Assembly: GCA_025617745.1 (NCBI GenBank)
Contig: CM046869.1
Coordinates: forward strand, 18,988,994-19,052,993
Length of the DNA stretch: 64,000 nt
DNA from: Heliocidaris erythrogramma
Lineage: Eukaryota; Echinodermata; Echinoidea; Camarodonta; Echinometridae
Direction: 5' to 3'
A program made the position numbers and the translations under genes. The notes under the pieces were generated by a model, which saw nothing but the letters and a program-made list of their open reading frames with translations, was not told the origin of the DNA and did not search any database. Below are positions 47,844 through 58,684 of the stretch, one piece after another. The number at the start of each line of letters is the position of its first letter. Position 1 is the first letter of the stretch.

Positions 47844-47939
47844 CTATCTATAATACTTAAAATTTATTGAAAATATTCAGAAATATTTATTTGGGAAGAC
47901 TTTTTCCCAACTGTTCACTTTTTTGGGGGACGCACTGTA

Positions 47940-50280
47940 TATAATGTGGAGTTCTGAACATAACTTGACATCAAACTTACTTTTTTGCCTCCTATTTAAT
48001 CTCATCAAAGCTCTAGGAGGGCAATCACATTCATATCATTATGAGATATAATTAAATCTGAGTTGTGGTTGGTAACGTATTGGACAACAAAGCTTTGATA
48101 TGCCTATAATTCATGTATTAGCCTAATCATGAACGGAATATAAAGTTGATACGATTCAATCTAGTGTGTAATAAGGATAAGATTGTTAAAATATTATGCT
48201 CTCAGTTCATACATTTTATAGTCTCTCTCTCTCTCTCTCTCTACTTCGTTTGCTTTTCATCCCCCTTTTCAAAAGCATCAATCCCTCATCTGCTTAGTTA
48301 CTCACTCTCCTTGCTTTGTTGAGAGTTTGTCTTTCATGCACGTAAAACCCCAGAAATCACAAATTTACTACAAAATGTCTTAAAAGCCACACCACATGCA
48401 GAGGGAGAAAGTATTTAGAAGGCTGCCCCATCTCCCAAGAAAAAATAATTTATGAATGAATGAAGTTCATTGTTATGCCATTGTTTACTCATTCTGTTGC
48501 ACGATCCTGATTACGAAAATATATGATTATTAATTTGTACTTGTTGAATTTGCTTTTGTAAATAAAGAACCCTGTGGAAGGGAAAGTGAAAAAAAAAATG
48601 TTGTTTCTTGTTGTTGGTTTAATATTTATAGATATAGAATGCCAGAGGTTAATACAAACCTGGCGAAAATATACTTTATAACATAAGACTCCTTTTCGAA
48701 AATCATTGCTGTATGTACATTCTACAAATAGAGTATTATAACCTACTAGTCCATATTGGTGTAATAGACCAGTATGAAGGACGTAACCAAAGCATATTTT
48801 TATAACTTATTTGATTTAGGAATGATTAATATCGCGGCACTTATCATTTCTGCTTTATCAAAAGCTCATGTAGAAGCATTAACTCGGTGCCCTATAGCCA
48901 TTGCCCTCCCTCTAAAATAAACCGGGTCGACCATCTAACCGTGCATTAATTTGCAATTTTATCTCCAAATGTTTACATTACTATCACATCAACAAAATAT
49001 GGATTCTTTCCTTTCGTACCACATGCAGCTATCACAACACGTGAGTGTTTACCATCAAAATGTGATATAATATTCACACATTTCGCAGGACTAATCTCCC
49101 GTACAGGTGATGAAAGCTTTTTTGTGGCCCGAAAGAATTTTAGAAATAGGTGCGGCGTGCACTGGCACCTATGACCATTCAATATTGATCGCGCTGTCAA
49201 AATAAGCCGTGACTTTTTTGGCTTGTGATCAAAATAAGGGATGATTGAAAATGACGTTGTAGCTAATCCCCTACGAATTTATTTGAAGACAGGTCCACTT
49301 AGAGTTGAGAATGTAAAATAAAAAGAAACTGAACCTAAATCACATCTATACACGGGCAGCCTGCCAGCATTACATTTGTAATCATGTTAGTGTTGATTGT
49401 ACATCGGTTGTATTTTCTTTTATTCATCTTGAACTATATAAAATATTACCCAAGTTAAATTGCGCATAAAACCGTTTCATATCATTCTTTAAAACATATT
49501 GGAAAGTGGAAAGGGACAAATCAAATTCTTATCAGGTAAGAGTGACCATAAGGTGATGGGGATGAGACTCTTTTGTCTTTCTTGTCTTTAACTTCCAAAT
49601 TAGTTATTATTTAATTAATATAGCAATTGGACGAATTAACTTACCGGATCAAAAATGAGGTTAAATAATGTATCGGGTTTTTTTTCCTTTCATCTTGCAT
49701 ACAAATCTCCATTTTGTACTGTCTTATAATATCAACTTTTTAGTTTCCTTAATTCTGTGAGCGAACGAAGCGAGCAGCAGTGACAATGTAATTTCGTCAT
49801 GAAATATACTGGATAAGATAAAGACTTACAAAAGACCGCCTCGCAACCAGAAAATAAGGTGAAATTTACCAGGATGTGAGGTGACTTTTGCCCAAAATTT
49901 AAATGGTGATTTCAAAATTCTAGAGGTGAGGGACAAGCAGCCTCCAACCCCTGCTTCGTACGCCGATGATCCGATGGTAAATGATATAAGATAAAAGAGA
50001 AAATAAGACGATGGAATAAAACGTTTGATGACGTAATGCAGCAGAAGTTTAAGTATTGACTGCTAATTATTCTGGAAGGGTCATAAGTTCTAGAATTCGA
50101 TTAATAAATGTTAAAGATGAGGAACAACAATGAAGGTGTTATGAGATGAAACATACAAAATTGAATAGCTATAAATCTGTTTAAAAAAATAATAACAGGT
50201 CAAATAGGACATATTAAAAGAAAAGTGATAAGAGATGAATGGGGGTTATTTCGAGCAAGTCATACGGAACATTAGTCCGT
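47940..50280. other. Non-coding stretch
   Basis: AT-rich with a CT run at about 48223-48242. No supported gene or delimited element. Confidence 0.45.
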
Positions 50281-50284
50281 TTAT

Positions 50285-51495
50285 CATGGGTGTCGATCCG
50301 GGGGGGGGGGGGGGGAGGGGTATATATCCCCCACCCCCCCCCCCCCCCAAAAAAAAAAAAAACACACACAACAACAACAAACAAACAAACTAATAATTAT
50401 CCAAACAAACTAATAATTATCCAAACTCAATATGTTTGATCTTGATATATCACATTCTTAAATGATTAGAAGTAAGGGAATAAGAAATGCCATAATTTCA
50501 ATGGGAAAATATCTAAGAAAATTCGTTCGCTCGCATTGTTATTCTCAATTGAGGGGTTCCGTCTATTGGCGTAGATCCGTGCTTTCCTTCTCTTCATTAA
50601 AAACATGGGATGCTCTAAAATGCAAGTTTTAAAGACAGATTTTTGAAAAAGTCGCTGGTGTGGGAGGGGGGTACCCCGCTCGGTCGCTTCACTCAGCGGC
50701 GTATTTAGGGGGCAAGGGGGCACATGCCCCCAGCGGAACTTGGAGGGGGCGCAAAAAACGCAATGGAGAGAAAGAAAAAAAGGGAAATGAAGAAAAATCA
50801 TAACGGATTATGCGCCCCCAAATCCGGAGTGTAAATGCACTAGAAATCTAGTTTTTGAAGGTTTGAAATGTGAAAATTTTTAAAAGCTCGGTCGCTTTGC
50901 TCACCCGCATAATTATTTCTTTCAGGATCTCGTAATTTCGCGCCCAGTAGGCCTATATAGTTCTTAAATAGCTTAAAGGGTTCAAAATTTGAAAAAAATA
51001 AAGAAGTAATTGCTTTGCTCGCTATATCATGTAAGTTTCATATGACTCATGCTAAATATTGCGCCCCCAATTTAGGATAAAGTGTATAATATAGCATTGG
51101 CAAAGGTTCAAGTTTTGAAAGAAATCTCAACTTTAGGTAGCCTTGCTGAATTTCTCGACTCTTTCTCAAGCCTATAGAGGGTTTTCGTTAATTTTGCTCG
51201 CGATTGTAGAAGTGATTGAATAGAAAACCGTTATCAATGTATAAAATTCGAGCTTCTCTACCGGTCAATTGCGGTGGTCAATTGCAAAATGTCCTGGGTC
51301 AAATGCACAAGAAATTGCGTTTTTTAGGGTTAAAAATTGAAAAAAATTGCCGCTCGCTCGCTTTGCTCCCTCGCTAACGTAGAGAAGTTTGGGCACTCAT
51401 TTTTTGCCCCGGGCGCCATAATCCCTAGATACGCCACTGGCTCGCTCCCTCGCCAGTCATCCCCCCATTCGTGAACACGGATCGACACCCCTGCC
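50285..51495. mobile_element. Composite non-autonomous element with GGGTGTCGATCCG ends
   Basis: GGGTGTCGATCCG at 50288-50300 is mirrored by CGGATCGACACCC at 51478-51490. The left end is followed by G, C and A homopolymers and CAAA repeats. The interior holds a second, better-defined element at 50694-51439. No transposase ORF. Confidence 0.5.
50694..51439. mobile_element. Non-autonomous element with CAGYGGCGTATYTAGGG termini, nested in the outer repeat
   Basis: The left end CAGCGGCGTATTTAGGG and right end CCCTAGATACGCCACTG are inverted repeats. CAGYGGCGTA ends are typical of hAT-like MITEs. Flanking octamers GCTTCACT and GCTCGCTC only partly agree, so the target duplication is decayed or misplaced. 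The interior has repeated phrases such as GCTCGCTTTGCTC and GCGCCCCCAA. Confidence 0.55.
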
Positions 51496-51499
51496 ATTT

Positions 51500-52299
51500 A
51501 TATCCTATTGATAGACTGAAACAATGAAATGGTGTCATAGTTATATCAGAAAAAAAAGTTACTGTCTAGCTATTTTCATTTTCCGTATACATAATAGAAA
51601 CTTCGTACGGCATATATTTTAGGGAATCGCCTATAAGAAGTTTACTCATTGATTTGTCGTTCTCTTTTTATTGATAATTCGGAAAACTATTCAGGAGTTG
51701 AAATACCTTTTTCTGTGGACATAATAAGTAAATTAATAGATGATGAAGAAATAAAGGGCAGTCAAAAGTCAAGCGATTTATCGTTCACCTTTTATTTATA
51801 ATTCGGAAAATGTAATCATTTTCGGCTAAAATGCCGGATTCGGGAATATGAATTATTCTTGTAGATGTGGACATGGTTTAAAGTCACTCATAGAAACTAA
51901 ACAATTATATGGCAATTCTGAGCCAAGCAATAGTTTCGGATGCGTAGGCTAAGATTTTTACTTTACATAGTCACGTGTGGAGGCGCACGTTGGGAATACC
52001 CACGCATTGTGAAAATACAGACTAAGTAAAAAAAAAAAAATGATATATTGCACAAATAATTACCACCTCTCTCTCTCTCTCTCTCTTCTTTATTCATCAA
52101 AAACAGCATTGATTTAAATCAATCTTCATAATATCCTACTTGTTTTTCCTCCTAAAAACGGGTGCTACGGTTTTACAATCTACATTTTCCCCTTTTTTCA
52201 GAAGGGTTTAATTACTAAACATCTCGTTTTCTGCCATAATAAGACTACTTATTGAAATATTTACTACACCTTTTTCTTGTTGCATCTCCCTTTCTTTAT

Positions 52300-52340
<41 letters not shown>

Positions 52341-53069
52341 CTCTCGCTCTCTCTACATATCTCCCTTCATGGACTGCCGACCGTGAACCTGTCTTCTGAA
52401 TTCCACTGACTGCATACAATGTGTGTAACCAAATCTCAGTTCTTTTGTGTTCCCAATTCAATGCAACAGCAGTTTTCAAAACAACCTTTTTTATTGCCGA
52501 TGCCCTTGATATTATTTCGGCTACTCGCCCACGTTCAAAAATATCATGCTCAAAAATTTGCAAGGTGTATTCTTTCGTTCTTGGATTTTCCCCATTTTCT
52601 CTCCCCTCCACTCCCTCTCTCTCTCACTCCCTCTTTCTTTGGGCATGTGATGAGGAATTTTTGCGGCACCTCACCTGCATTGATAAAAGCGTTGACTTGT
52701 GGTTCTGCCATGAAACAGTCTCTCGCCTCTCTTCCTTTCTCTCCCCTTCTTTCTTTCTCTCTCTTCTCTCTCTCTCTCTCTCTTTCTTTCTTTGTGTGTT
52801 GAGGCGCCTCTCCTGTATTGATAAAAGTGTTGACTTGTAGTAGTTCTGTTCTTTCACTGCCTGACGCAGGTTTTGTCATGTCTTTCTATGCAGTCCGCCT
52901 TTCGGTGTGACATAGAATTTTCGGTGTGACATAGAAGTTTTCCACTTCCAACTGTAAATTCGTTACAGCTACACAGTACATTATATAGATATACCCAGTC
53001 TCAGCTGGTCGTCCCAACATCTATCCTATCTCCCTGATTGATCTAAGCCCTTACCGCGGGTATAGATAT
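51500..53069. repeat. Non-coding stretch with CT/TC simple repeats
   Basis: CT runs lie at about 52067-52087 and 52300-52345, with CT-rich sequence at about 52600-52800. The segment TGATAAAAGCGTTGACTTGT (52680) recurs as TGATAAAAGTGTTGACTTGT (52818), a short tandem duplication. Overlapping ORFs rich in Ser/Leu or Arg/Glu are translations of simple sequence. Confidence 0.7.
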
Positions 53070-53290
53070 TGAGGGAGTACTGGCATCATATAGGGGCGTC
53101 CTTACTCTGTAGATTAAAAATAAATGCGAATTAACAAGGCAACCGAAAAATGGGTGAGGAAGAGGATCCTGTCATCTGCTTTCCTCGTCCTTTCTCCCTA
53201 TCCCCCTTTTTTCCTTGCTTGTCTCTCTTTTTCTTTCGCCATTTGATTATAGGGCCACTTCTCCCTCTTGCCCCTAACTACACCACTGCC
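53070..53290 (+). repeat. Dispersed repeat ending ACACCACTGCCCA, copy 2
   Basis: Colinear with 25731-25960, as listed there. Non-coding. Confidence 0.4.
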
Positions 53291-53294
53291 CATA

Positions 53295-55375
53295 GTGGAC
53301 TCTAATTACATCGAAGCAGCAGTCCTATCGTGAATAGTTGAACATACATATGTACAAAAAAAATACATGATAGATCAAGAACTTGTCGTATACATAATTT
53401 ATATGCAATATAATTTTCCGCTCTACATTTCAATCACTATTAGGCAATAAGTAAACAAGATGAGCTACAGTAAAAATTAGCAAACAACAACTAACACTTT
53501 ACAGCTTCACATTGCATGCATTAGTGTTTCATTATACCTGTTTAGTCATCGGGTATTAATTTGTTTTATGTGTGTATTTGCGCAAATTATACAGCTCAAA
53601 ATGTCAAATCTGTAAAGAACGCCAACATAGATTGTGTTTGCAATACAGAATCAGTGCCGTATCTCAAATAGCGACCTCTAATGTCGTATGTTCTTCATCT
53701 GCGCGGGTCCCGTGGATGAAAAAAAAAGAGTGAAATAAAAAGATCAATTCCGCATATATTATGTACCATTTCTTATTCCAATCCACTATAAGACAGTGTA
53801 TCGAATAGATCGCTCACTTTGAGCTTGCGTTGGCTGATATGAGTTGACTTAAATTGATAGAAAAATTACTTGTTTGGAAGAAAGTTCATTCTATTAATTA
53901 ATTCTATTAATTTTCAGTTCTACCATCTTGCTGAAATGATTGATTTTTATTTGCTCATCTGGACATAGTTTAATCATTGTGTATATACGAAGTAGTGAGT
54001 TTCACTTTCTTTACGAATACTTTTATGGAAAATTTTTGAAGGAAAGAAATAAGTTACGCCTTGGCCTTGATGGTCTACCGTCAGCCTTAGCAACAGCGCG
54101 ATAATATTTTCTTTGACTAATTCAGTCCATTGCACAAAGCCAACCCCCAACAAGTTCCCATGCCAAGTGTCTCCCTGTAATTGGCCGTACCAACCCTCGA
54201 AAAATGACACAGCGATGACAGAATATAACAATAGAATGTGACAACCAAAAGTGAAAACTCTTACCACTTTGACAATATCTTTGTTATGGTTATGAAAACA
54301 GTGGAAAATAATAGTCACCACTATAGCTGTTCAAGAGGACCGAGGGGTTATTGAGCCCCTCCTTTTTTAGTTTCAAGAAAACGAGTCAACTGAAGAAAAA
54401 ATAAATCTTTATCTTGCTTATAATTTCTAGACGGCAACCATTAAATTAAATCCAATTCCAAATGAAAAATGGAAAGCTCATTCGTCTATCTAAACATTGA
54501 AAGCTAGAGAGGTCTTAAATTTATATTTTAAAAGCAGAAACACGATTATGTTGTCGAAAGTTAATGTGAAATTGTTTATCGAGATCAATAAATGTAAGCT
54601 ATATCGATTTTCATACGTTATTCTAATTAGGTGCATCAAACACCTTTATTCTTCTGGATGTTACCCCATCCTTCTACCCCCCCCCCCCCTATCCAAGTGC
54701 TTCCTGCCTCTTCTGTTCCTCGATCTTAACCCTAAAAAGTCATTGCTTGTAGATCATAATGAAAGCGGAAATAGGGATCCGATCACTACTGGAGGAATTA
54801 AAGGGCGGAGGCGTGATTATGATAACCACCTTTCTTGTTGTTACTTGTGGGACATTCTTTTGTAATTGAAGTATGTCCCCTTTCAAAAATCTTTGATCCG
54901 CCCCTGGTCCATCAATATCATGCATCACGAAACATAGGGAAGGGGTACATACTAAATTTATAATAGGAATTATGGAAAGGGGAACATCAGGTGGATCTCT
55001 CTGTAAATAATATATACTTCTACCACAATAATAAATCTCTTCCCATCACCTACCCCTTTCAGAAATAAATCCCTGGCTACGCCAATTTATACAACTTCCC
55101 ATCAAATATAGAGTGAGCCTGTTTTTCCATCAATAAAATGGTTCCCCGTGATTGGGCAGTATCACAAAGAAACAGTGACGTGTCAGTTCTGGAAAACACT
55201 CGCAGTTTGGAACCAACCATACCCCGTCTTCTCATTGTCATGATTTTTGCCCTACTCAGAAGGAGTCATCAGGGAGTGCACTGTTCTAGAATAAAGAGAC
55301 CCCATTTGCTTGAAAATCTGTTTTGGGAAAAATCACGTCATCTTCTTATTTGTACTAAATTTCTCTGAGAATTTA
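53295..55375. other. Non-coding stretch
   Basis: No supported gene. Contains the reversed CAGGGGCGGATC end at 54889-54906 after a C-run near 54680. Confidence 0.4.
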
Positions 55376-55379
55376 AACA

Positions 55380-55594
55380 AAGCAATCGAGATAATAAAAG
55401 GAAGGCATCGCTCTTCGACAATCAGACTTTGTTTGGCGACCAATCAGATCTGAAGTAAGAGAGTTTCTGTGTGTATCACTTTGCAGATTCCTGCCACGAA
55501 TTGTTTATTGGAACTTTCTGCTATAAGACTGAATAGAGATAGAGATTGACTTGCATTTTCTTAATTGCTATTTGAAGACAAATTTGACACAAAG
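55380..55594 (+). promoter_or_regulatory. Candidate promoter/5' leader of the 55.6-kb gene
   Basis: A CCAAT box (55440-55444, GACCAATCAG) lies about 150 bp before the start codon. No clear TATA box or splice donor. Placement is inferred from position only. Confidence 0.3.
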
Positions 55595-56122
55595 ATGGCC
55601 TCTGTAAATGATAGCGGTACCACAACAACCGTCAACTTCAGCACTTCGACAGAAGCTCAAACGGGGACGAATATCTCCGAAATCAGCACGAACACCGTTT
55701 CGCTCAACCTTCGGGATTCGATGTCACAGGTGGACGGCCCGAAGATGATGAATACAATGGCCCAAGCGAAGCCGCCGACGGACACGGCGATGGCTGGCGT
55801 GGGTCCGATCACCGAGGAAGCTTCGACGTTCATCTCCTCCAACGCGAAGGATTTCTCCACGCAGTCGAACGTGGCATCGTCCGGTAGCGACTTCGGGACC
55901 AGTACAATGTCGACGTCCGTGAAAACTGCGGGGATCATGACGTCACCGACTCAGAAGACTAACGCGACATCGCAATTCCATTCGACCACGAGTTCGTCGT
56001 CTACGATGTCGGCACCACAGATGCAGGATGGTGGTACGTCGCCGAATATGACGGGGAGTTCGACCAGACAGACCCAGTATGAGTCCACTACCGTCACCAA
56101 GTCGATGAATACGAGAGAATGA
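55595..56122 (+). CDS. Small Ser/Thr-rich protein homologous to one repeat unit of the giant gene
   Basis: The protein is 175 codons from ATG 55595 (AAAGATGG, strong Kozak) to TGA 56120-56122, without introns. Its GC-rich codons stand out from the AT-rich surroundings. It has no signal peptide, membrane segment or cysteine and is dominated by Ser, Thr, Met, Asn and Gln. It aligns colinearly with the giant gene's array: STNTVSLNLRDSMSQ against SSNTFSVSVKDTPAQ; then a Pro-x-Met...Thr-Met...Pro block; AKDFSTQ against GTDFTQQ; STSVK against AVTDVK; and TQYESTTV, identical in both. So it looks like a single-unit relative of that array, on the opposite strand about 40 kb away. Function unknown; it could also be a single-exon retrocopy or an exon of a larger gene. 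Confidence 0.7.
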   Translation: MASVNDSGTTTTVNFSTSTEAQTGTNISEISTNTVSLNLRDSMSQVDGPKMMNTMAQAKPPTDTAMAGVGPITEEASTFISSNAKDFSTQSNVASSGSDFGTSTMSTSVKTAGIMTSPTQKTNATSQFHSTTSSSSTMSAPQMQDGGTSPNMTGSSTRQTQYESTTVTKSMNTRE

Positions 56123-57855
56123 TGGGATGAAGTTCGACTTTAATTATTTCAATTATTTTATTTTGATTAATAATAATATTACTTATACTTCTGTGAGGGA
56201 AGGGACTGGATAGGAAGCACAACTATGCATTCTAAATATGTAGGTAAACAAATGTTATTGTAACAAAGAATCTGTCTGTATAGATATGCCTTTTTCTTCC
56301 AGTGCACGAATCTTATATTGTTTACGTGCGTATATATTTAACGCTTGAGCAAATCTTGTCTTTCTTAATAACACATCAAAATATAACATGTATATATTAG
56401 TGTGGTCTTACCATTATGTAGACTATCTTTAAAATTGCTTTCTTTGTCATGGGCGTCGATCAGTATTCTAAGGGAGAGGGGGGAAATGCTTTAATTGTAT
56501 AACTGAACTTTCCATATGCAGTTAATCAAGCAAATAATTATTGGGAACCCCCTCCCGAATACGACGTGGGGTTTTATTATTAGGTAAAAGACTTGAAAGA
56601 CTCTTCATCCTGATGCATTTATATGTTTGTAGCAACATCGAAGTCCTACACCAACGACGTGAAAGAAGGAGGCTGATCATAGTGTTATTTCCATAATTTA
56701 CAGTGACAACATGTGCGAAAACAGTATAATGTAAAGTAATGTGATAAATGCGGAACTTCTTTGTTTTTTGTTGTTGTTTTCTTAAATCTATATATTGAAC
56801 TTAATTGAACAACGATACAACATATTCTGTTATCTTAGCAGTCTTTGAGTAATTGTGATGCTTACAGAATCAAGATAATTTGAGACGCATTCTTTATTTT
56901 TGAAACTAGTCATGTTCTCGAGAATTTATTCACTGAATATGGATTGTGTATACCCTTCCATAAGCCTAATTGTCATAAACTTTCCCTAGGCAGCGAAACG
57001 TTGATATTTCTTCAAACATTACTCTAGTAGTGATAAGAGGAAAAACAATTGGACCTTGGGCGGTGATAAAATAGCAGAAGCCTGTGAAAAGGCATGTTGG
57101 TTTAGTAGCTATAGGGTTGCTATGTATATTCCAGCCTTTTTTTTTTCTTTTTTTTTTGTTCTGGACATGGGAACTATTTTCATCGTGTAGCTTGCACATG
57201 TGTATGACCAGGCAAGCTTCCTTTTTTTTTTTTTTTTTTAATTTATAGATACAATGTACATCTATTATTCAGTAGAATATAGGGCAAACGCTTGAATTTC
57301 CTCTCTTTTTTTTTTCTTATGCGAGGTACAGTCAGCCAGTCTATATTGTACAAGTATTGATGTATAATTGGACTCTTTAAGTGTTTTCCGAGCATTACAT
57401 TAATTCCAATTAGACAATACGATGCTTGTCTTTTTGATTTTCAATAGTGAATTTCGTAAATCTTCTTTTCTTTTGGCCCAGGTATTACATTGACTCCAAG
57501 ACGTTACGATGCTTGTCTTTTTGATTTTCAATAAGAATAGTAAATTTCGTACATCTTCTATTCTTGTATTCCTATAAAGTATATCATTGTTTTCTTCATT
57601 GTCTCTGAATATCTCATTCCCCCAAAAGAACGCAGTATACATATCAATATATCATTCTTCAATAAAACTGTAATAAATTTCATTAAGCGATGTACTACGT
57701 AGTGATTTGATTTATTTGACTGTGTGATAGAATGATAGGTAAATTGTAAGAAATTGTTAATTTGGAATGACTAATTTCATACAACTTCCCAATCAAAATA
57801 ATATATTTAACGAGTACTTATGAACCATTAGCGTGAAAAGCGTATAGATGTTTGA
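56123..57855. other. Possible 3' untranslated region, then non-coding
   Basis: No ORF with support. The first clear AATAAA after the small gene is at 57661-57666, which would imply a 3' UTR of about 1.5 kb; this is uncertain. A variant of the CATGGGCGTCGATC motif lies at 56447. T homopolymers occur near 57140 and 57220. Confidence 0.35.
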
Positions 57856-57889
57856 TGACCGGCCGAGAAAAGGAGTGAGTGCGTGGGGT

Positions 57890-58190
57890 GTGTGTGTGTG
57901 TGTGAGAGAGAGAAAAAAAAACTACATATACATTCCTCCATCAGAGGGGAAAAAATGAGAGGTGGGAGAAACAGCACTGTGGAAATGGCAAGAATGAGAA
58001 TCACGAGAGAATGAGAGAGAAAGAGAAAAAGAAAACTTGCATACTGATACCAGATAAAAGCAACTGCGGCAGCAAACGCATAAACATATAGGAAGTGAGT
58101 GAGAGAGGAAGAAAGAGAGAAAGAGAGAGAGAGGAGGAAATATATCACTTGGGAAGAGAGGGGGAAAGAAAACGAAAAAAAAAACCAAAG
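57890..58190. repeat. GT and GA-rich simple sequence
   Basis: (GT)n at about 57888-57905, then GAGAGA/GAAAGA purine-rich sequence to about 58150. Ser/Phe/Leu-rich minus-strand ORFs are artefacts. Confidence 0.8.
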
Positions 58191-58486
58191 AGAAGATGGG
58201 ATGTCATTAAACATAGGAAATGAAAAGGAGTATCATTAAAGAGTGATGAAGAGATGGTACGAGGCACAGAGGGGTAGAAGTTAGATTCGTTTTCATCAAA
58301 TGAAAGTGTAAATCAAGCAACAGCATAGGTGAATCAAGGAGTGATAACTCCTTGGGTGGATTAAGGATTGTTCCTCCCTGCTATGCATTTTCTCTATAAA
58401 ATGAACATACATGGAGATTTATGCATAGTTATAGTTACATCACTTTCATTCTATACTCAAAATGTTCCCTGCTAACAATGCTAACC

Positions 58487-58562
58487 CATTAACTGCTGAA
58501 TTCTTTAACTCTCATAGGCTTAATACAGGAGCCACCAAGTTCCTGTAGTCTATGGGTTAATC
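58487..58562. repeat. Short repeat, copy 1 (partner at 61535-61608)
   Basis: The block with CTTTAACTCTCATAGGCTTA, ATACAGGAGCCACCAAGTTCC and ATGGGTTAAT resembles 61535-61608 (CTTAAATTCCCATAGCGTTA, GTACAGGGACCACAGGTTCC, ATGGGTTAAC). Non-coding. Confidence 0.5.
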
Positions 58563-58684
58563 AAAGTTTGGGTGTGTTAATCTTCAATGAAAACTATCAA
58601 GTAATACCTTGGTCATTTGATTCAGTAACATTTACTTTGATAATCACATTCAATCAATTCATCAGACAATCAATCAATCAATAA

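Larger units (their letters stand above)
41376..47937. mobile_element. Palindromic Tc1/mariner-like non-autonomous element, split by the LTR retrotransposon
   Basis: The ends CAGTGCGTCCCAGCAAAAAAGT (41376 on) and ACTTTTTTGGGGGACGCACT (to 47937) are inverted repeats flanked by TA (41374-41375 and 47938-47939). The inversion continues through CAGTTGGAAAAAGTCTCCCC, AAATAAAT. Inside, 41376 to about 42045 is itself a large imperfect palindrome: ACCTGTGGATAGCTTAGGG at the left mirrors CCTAAACTAACCACAGGT at about 41960. A third partial arm continues to 42194 and resumes at 47848. Without the inserted LTR element it would be about 0.9 kb. No transposase ORF. Confidence 0.75.

Noticed and set aside
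52264-52879. Several overlapping ORFs rich in Ser/Leu or Arg/Glu
   Set aside because: Products of CT-rich simple sequence.
55565-55594. Upstream start of the 55.6-kb gene at a TTG codon
   Set aside because: The first ATG is 55595, in strong Kozak context; a TTG start is not expected in a eukaryote.
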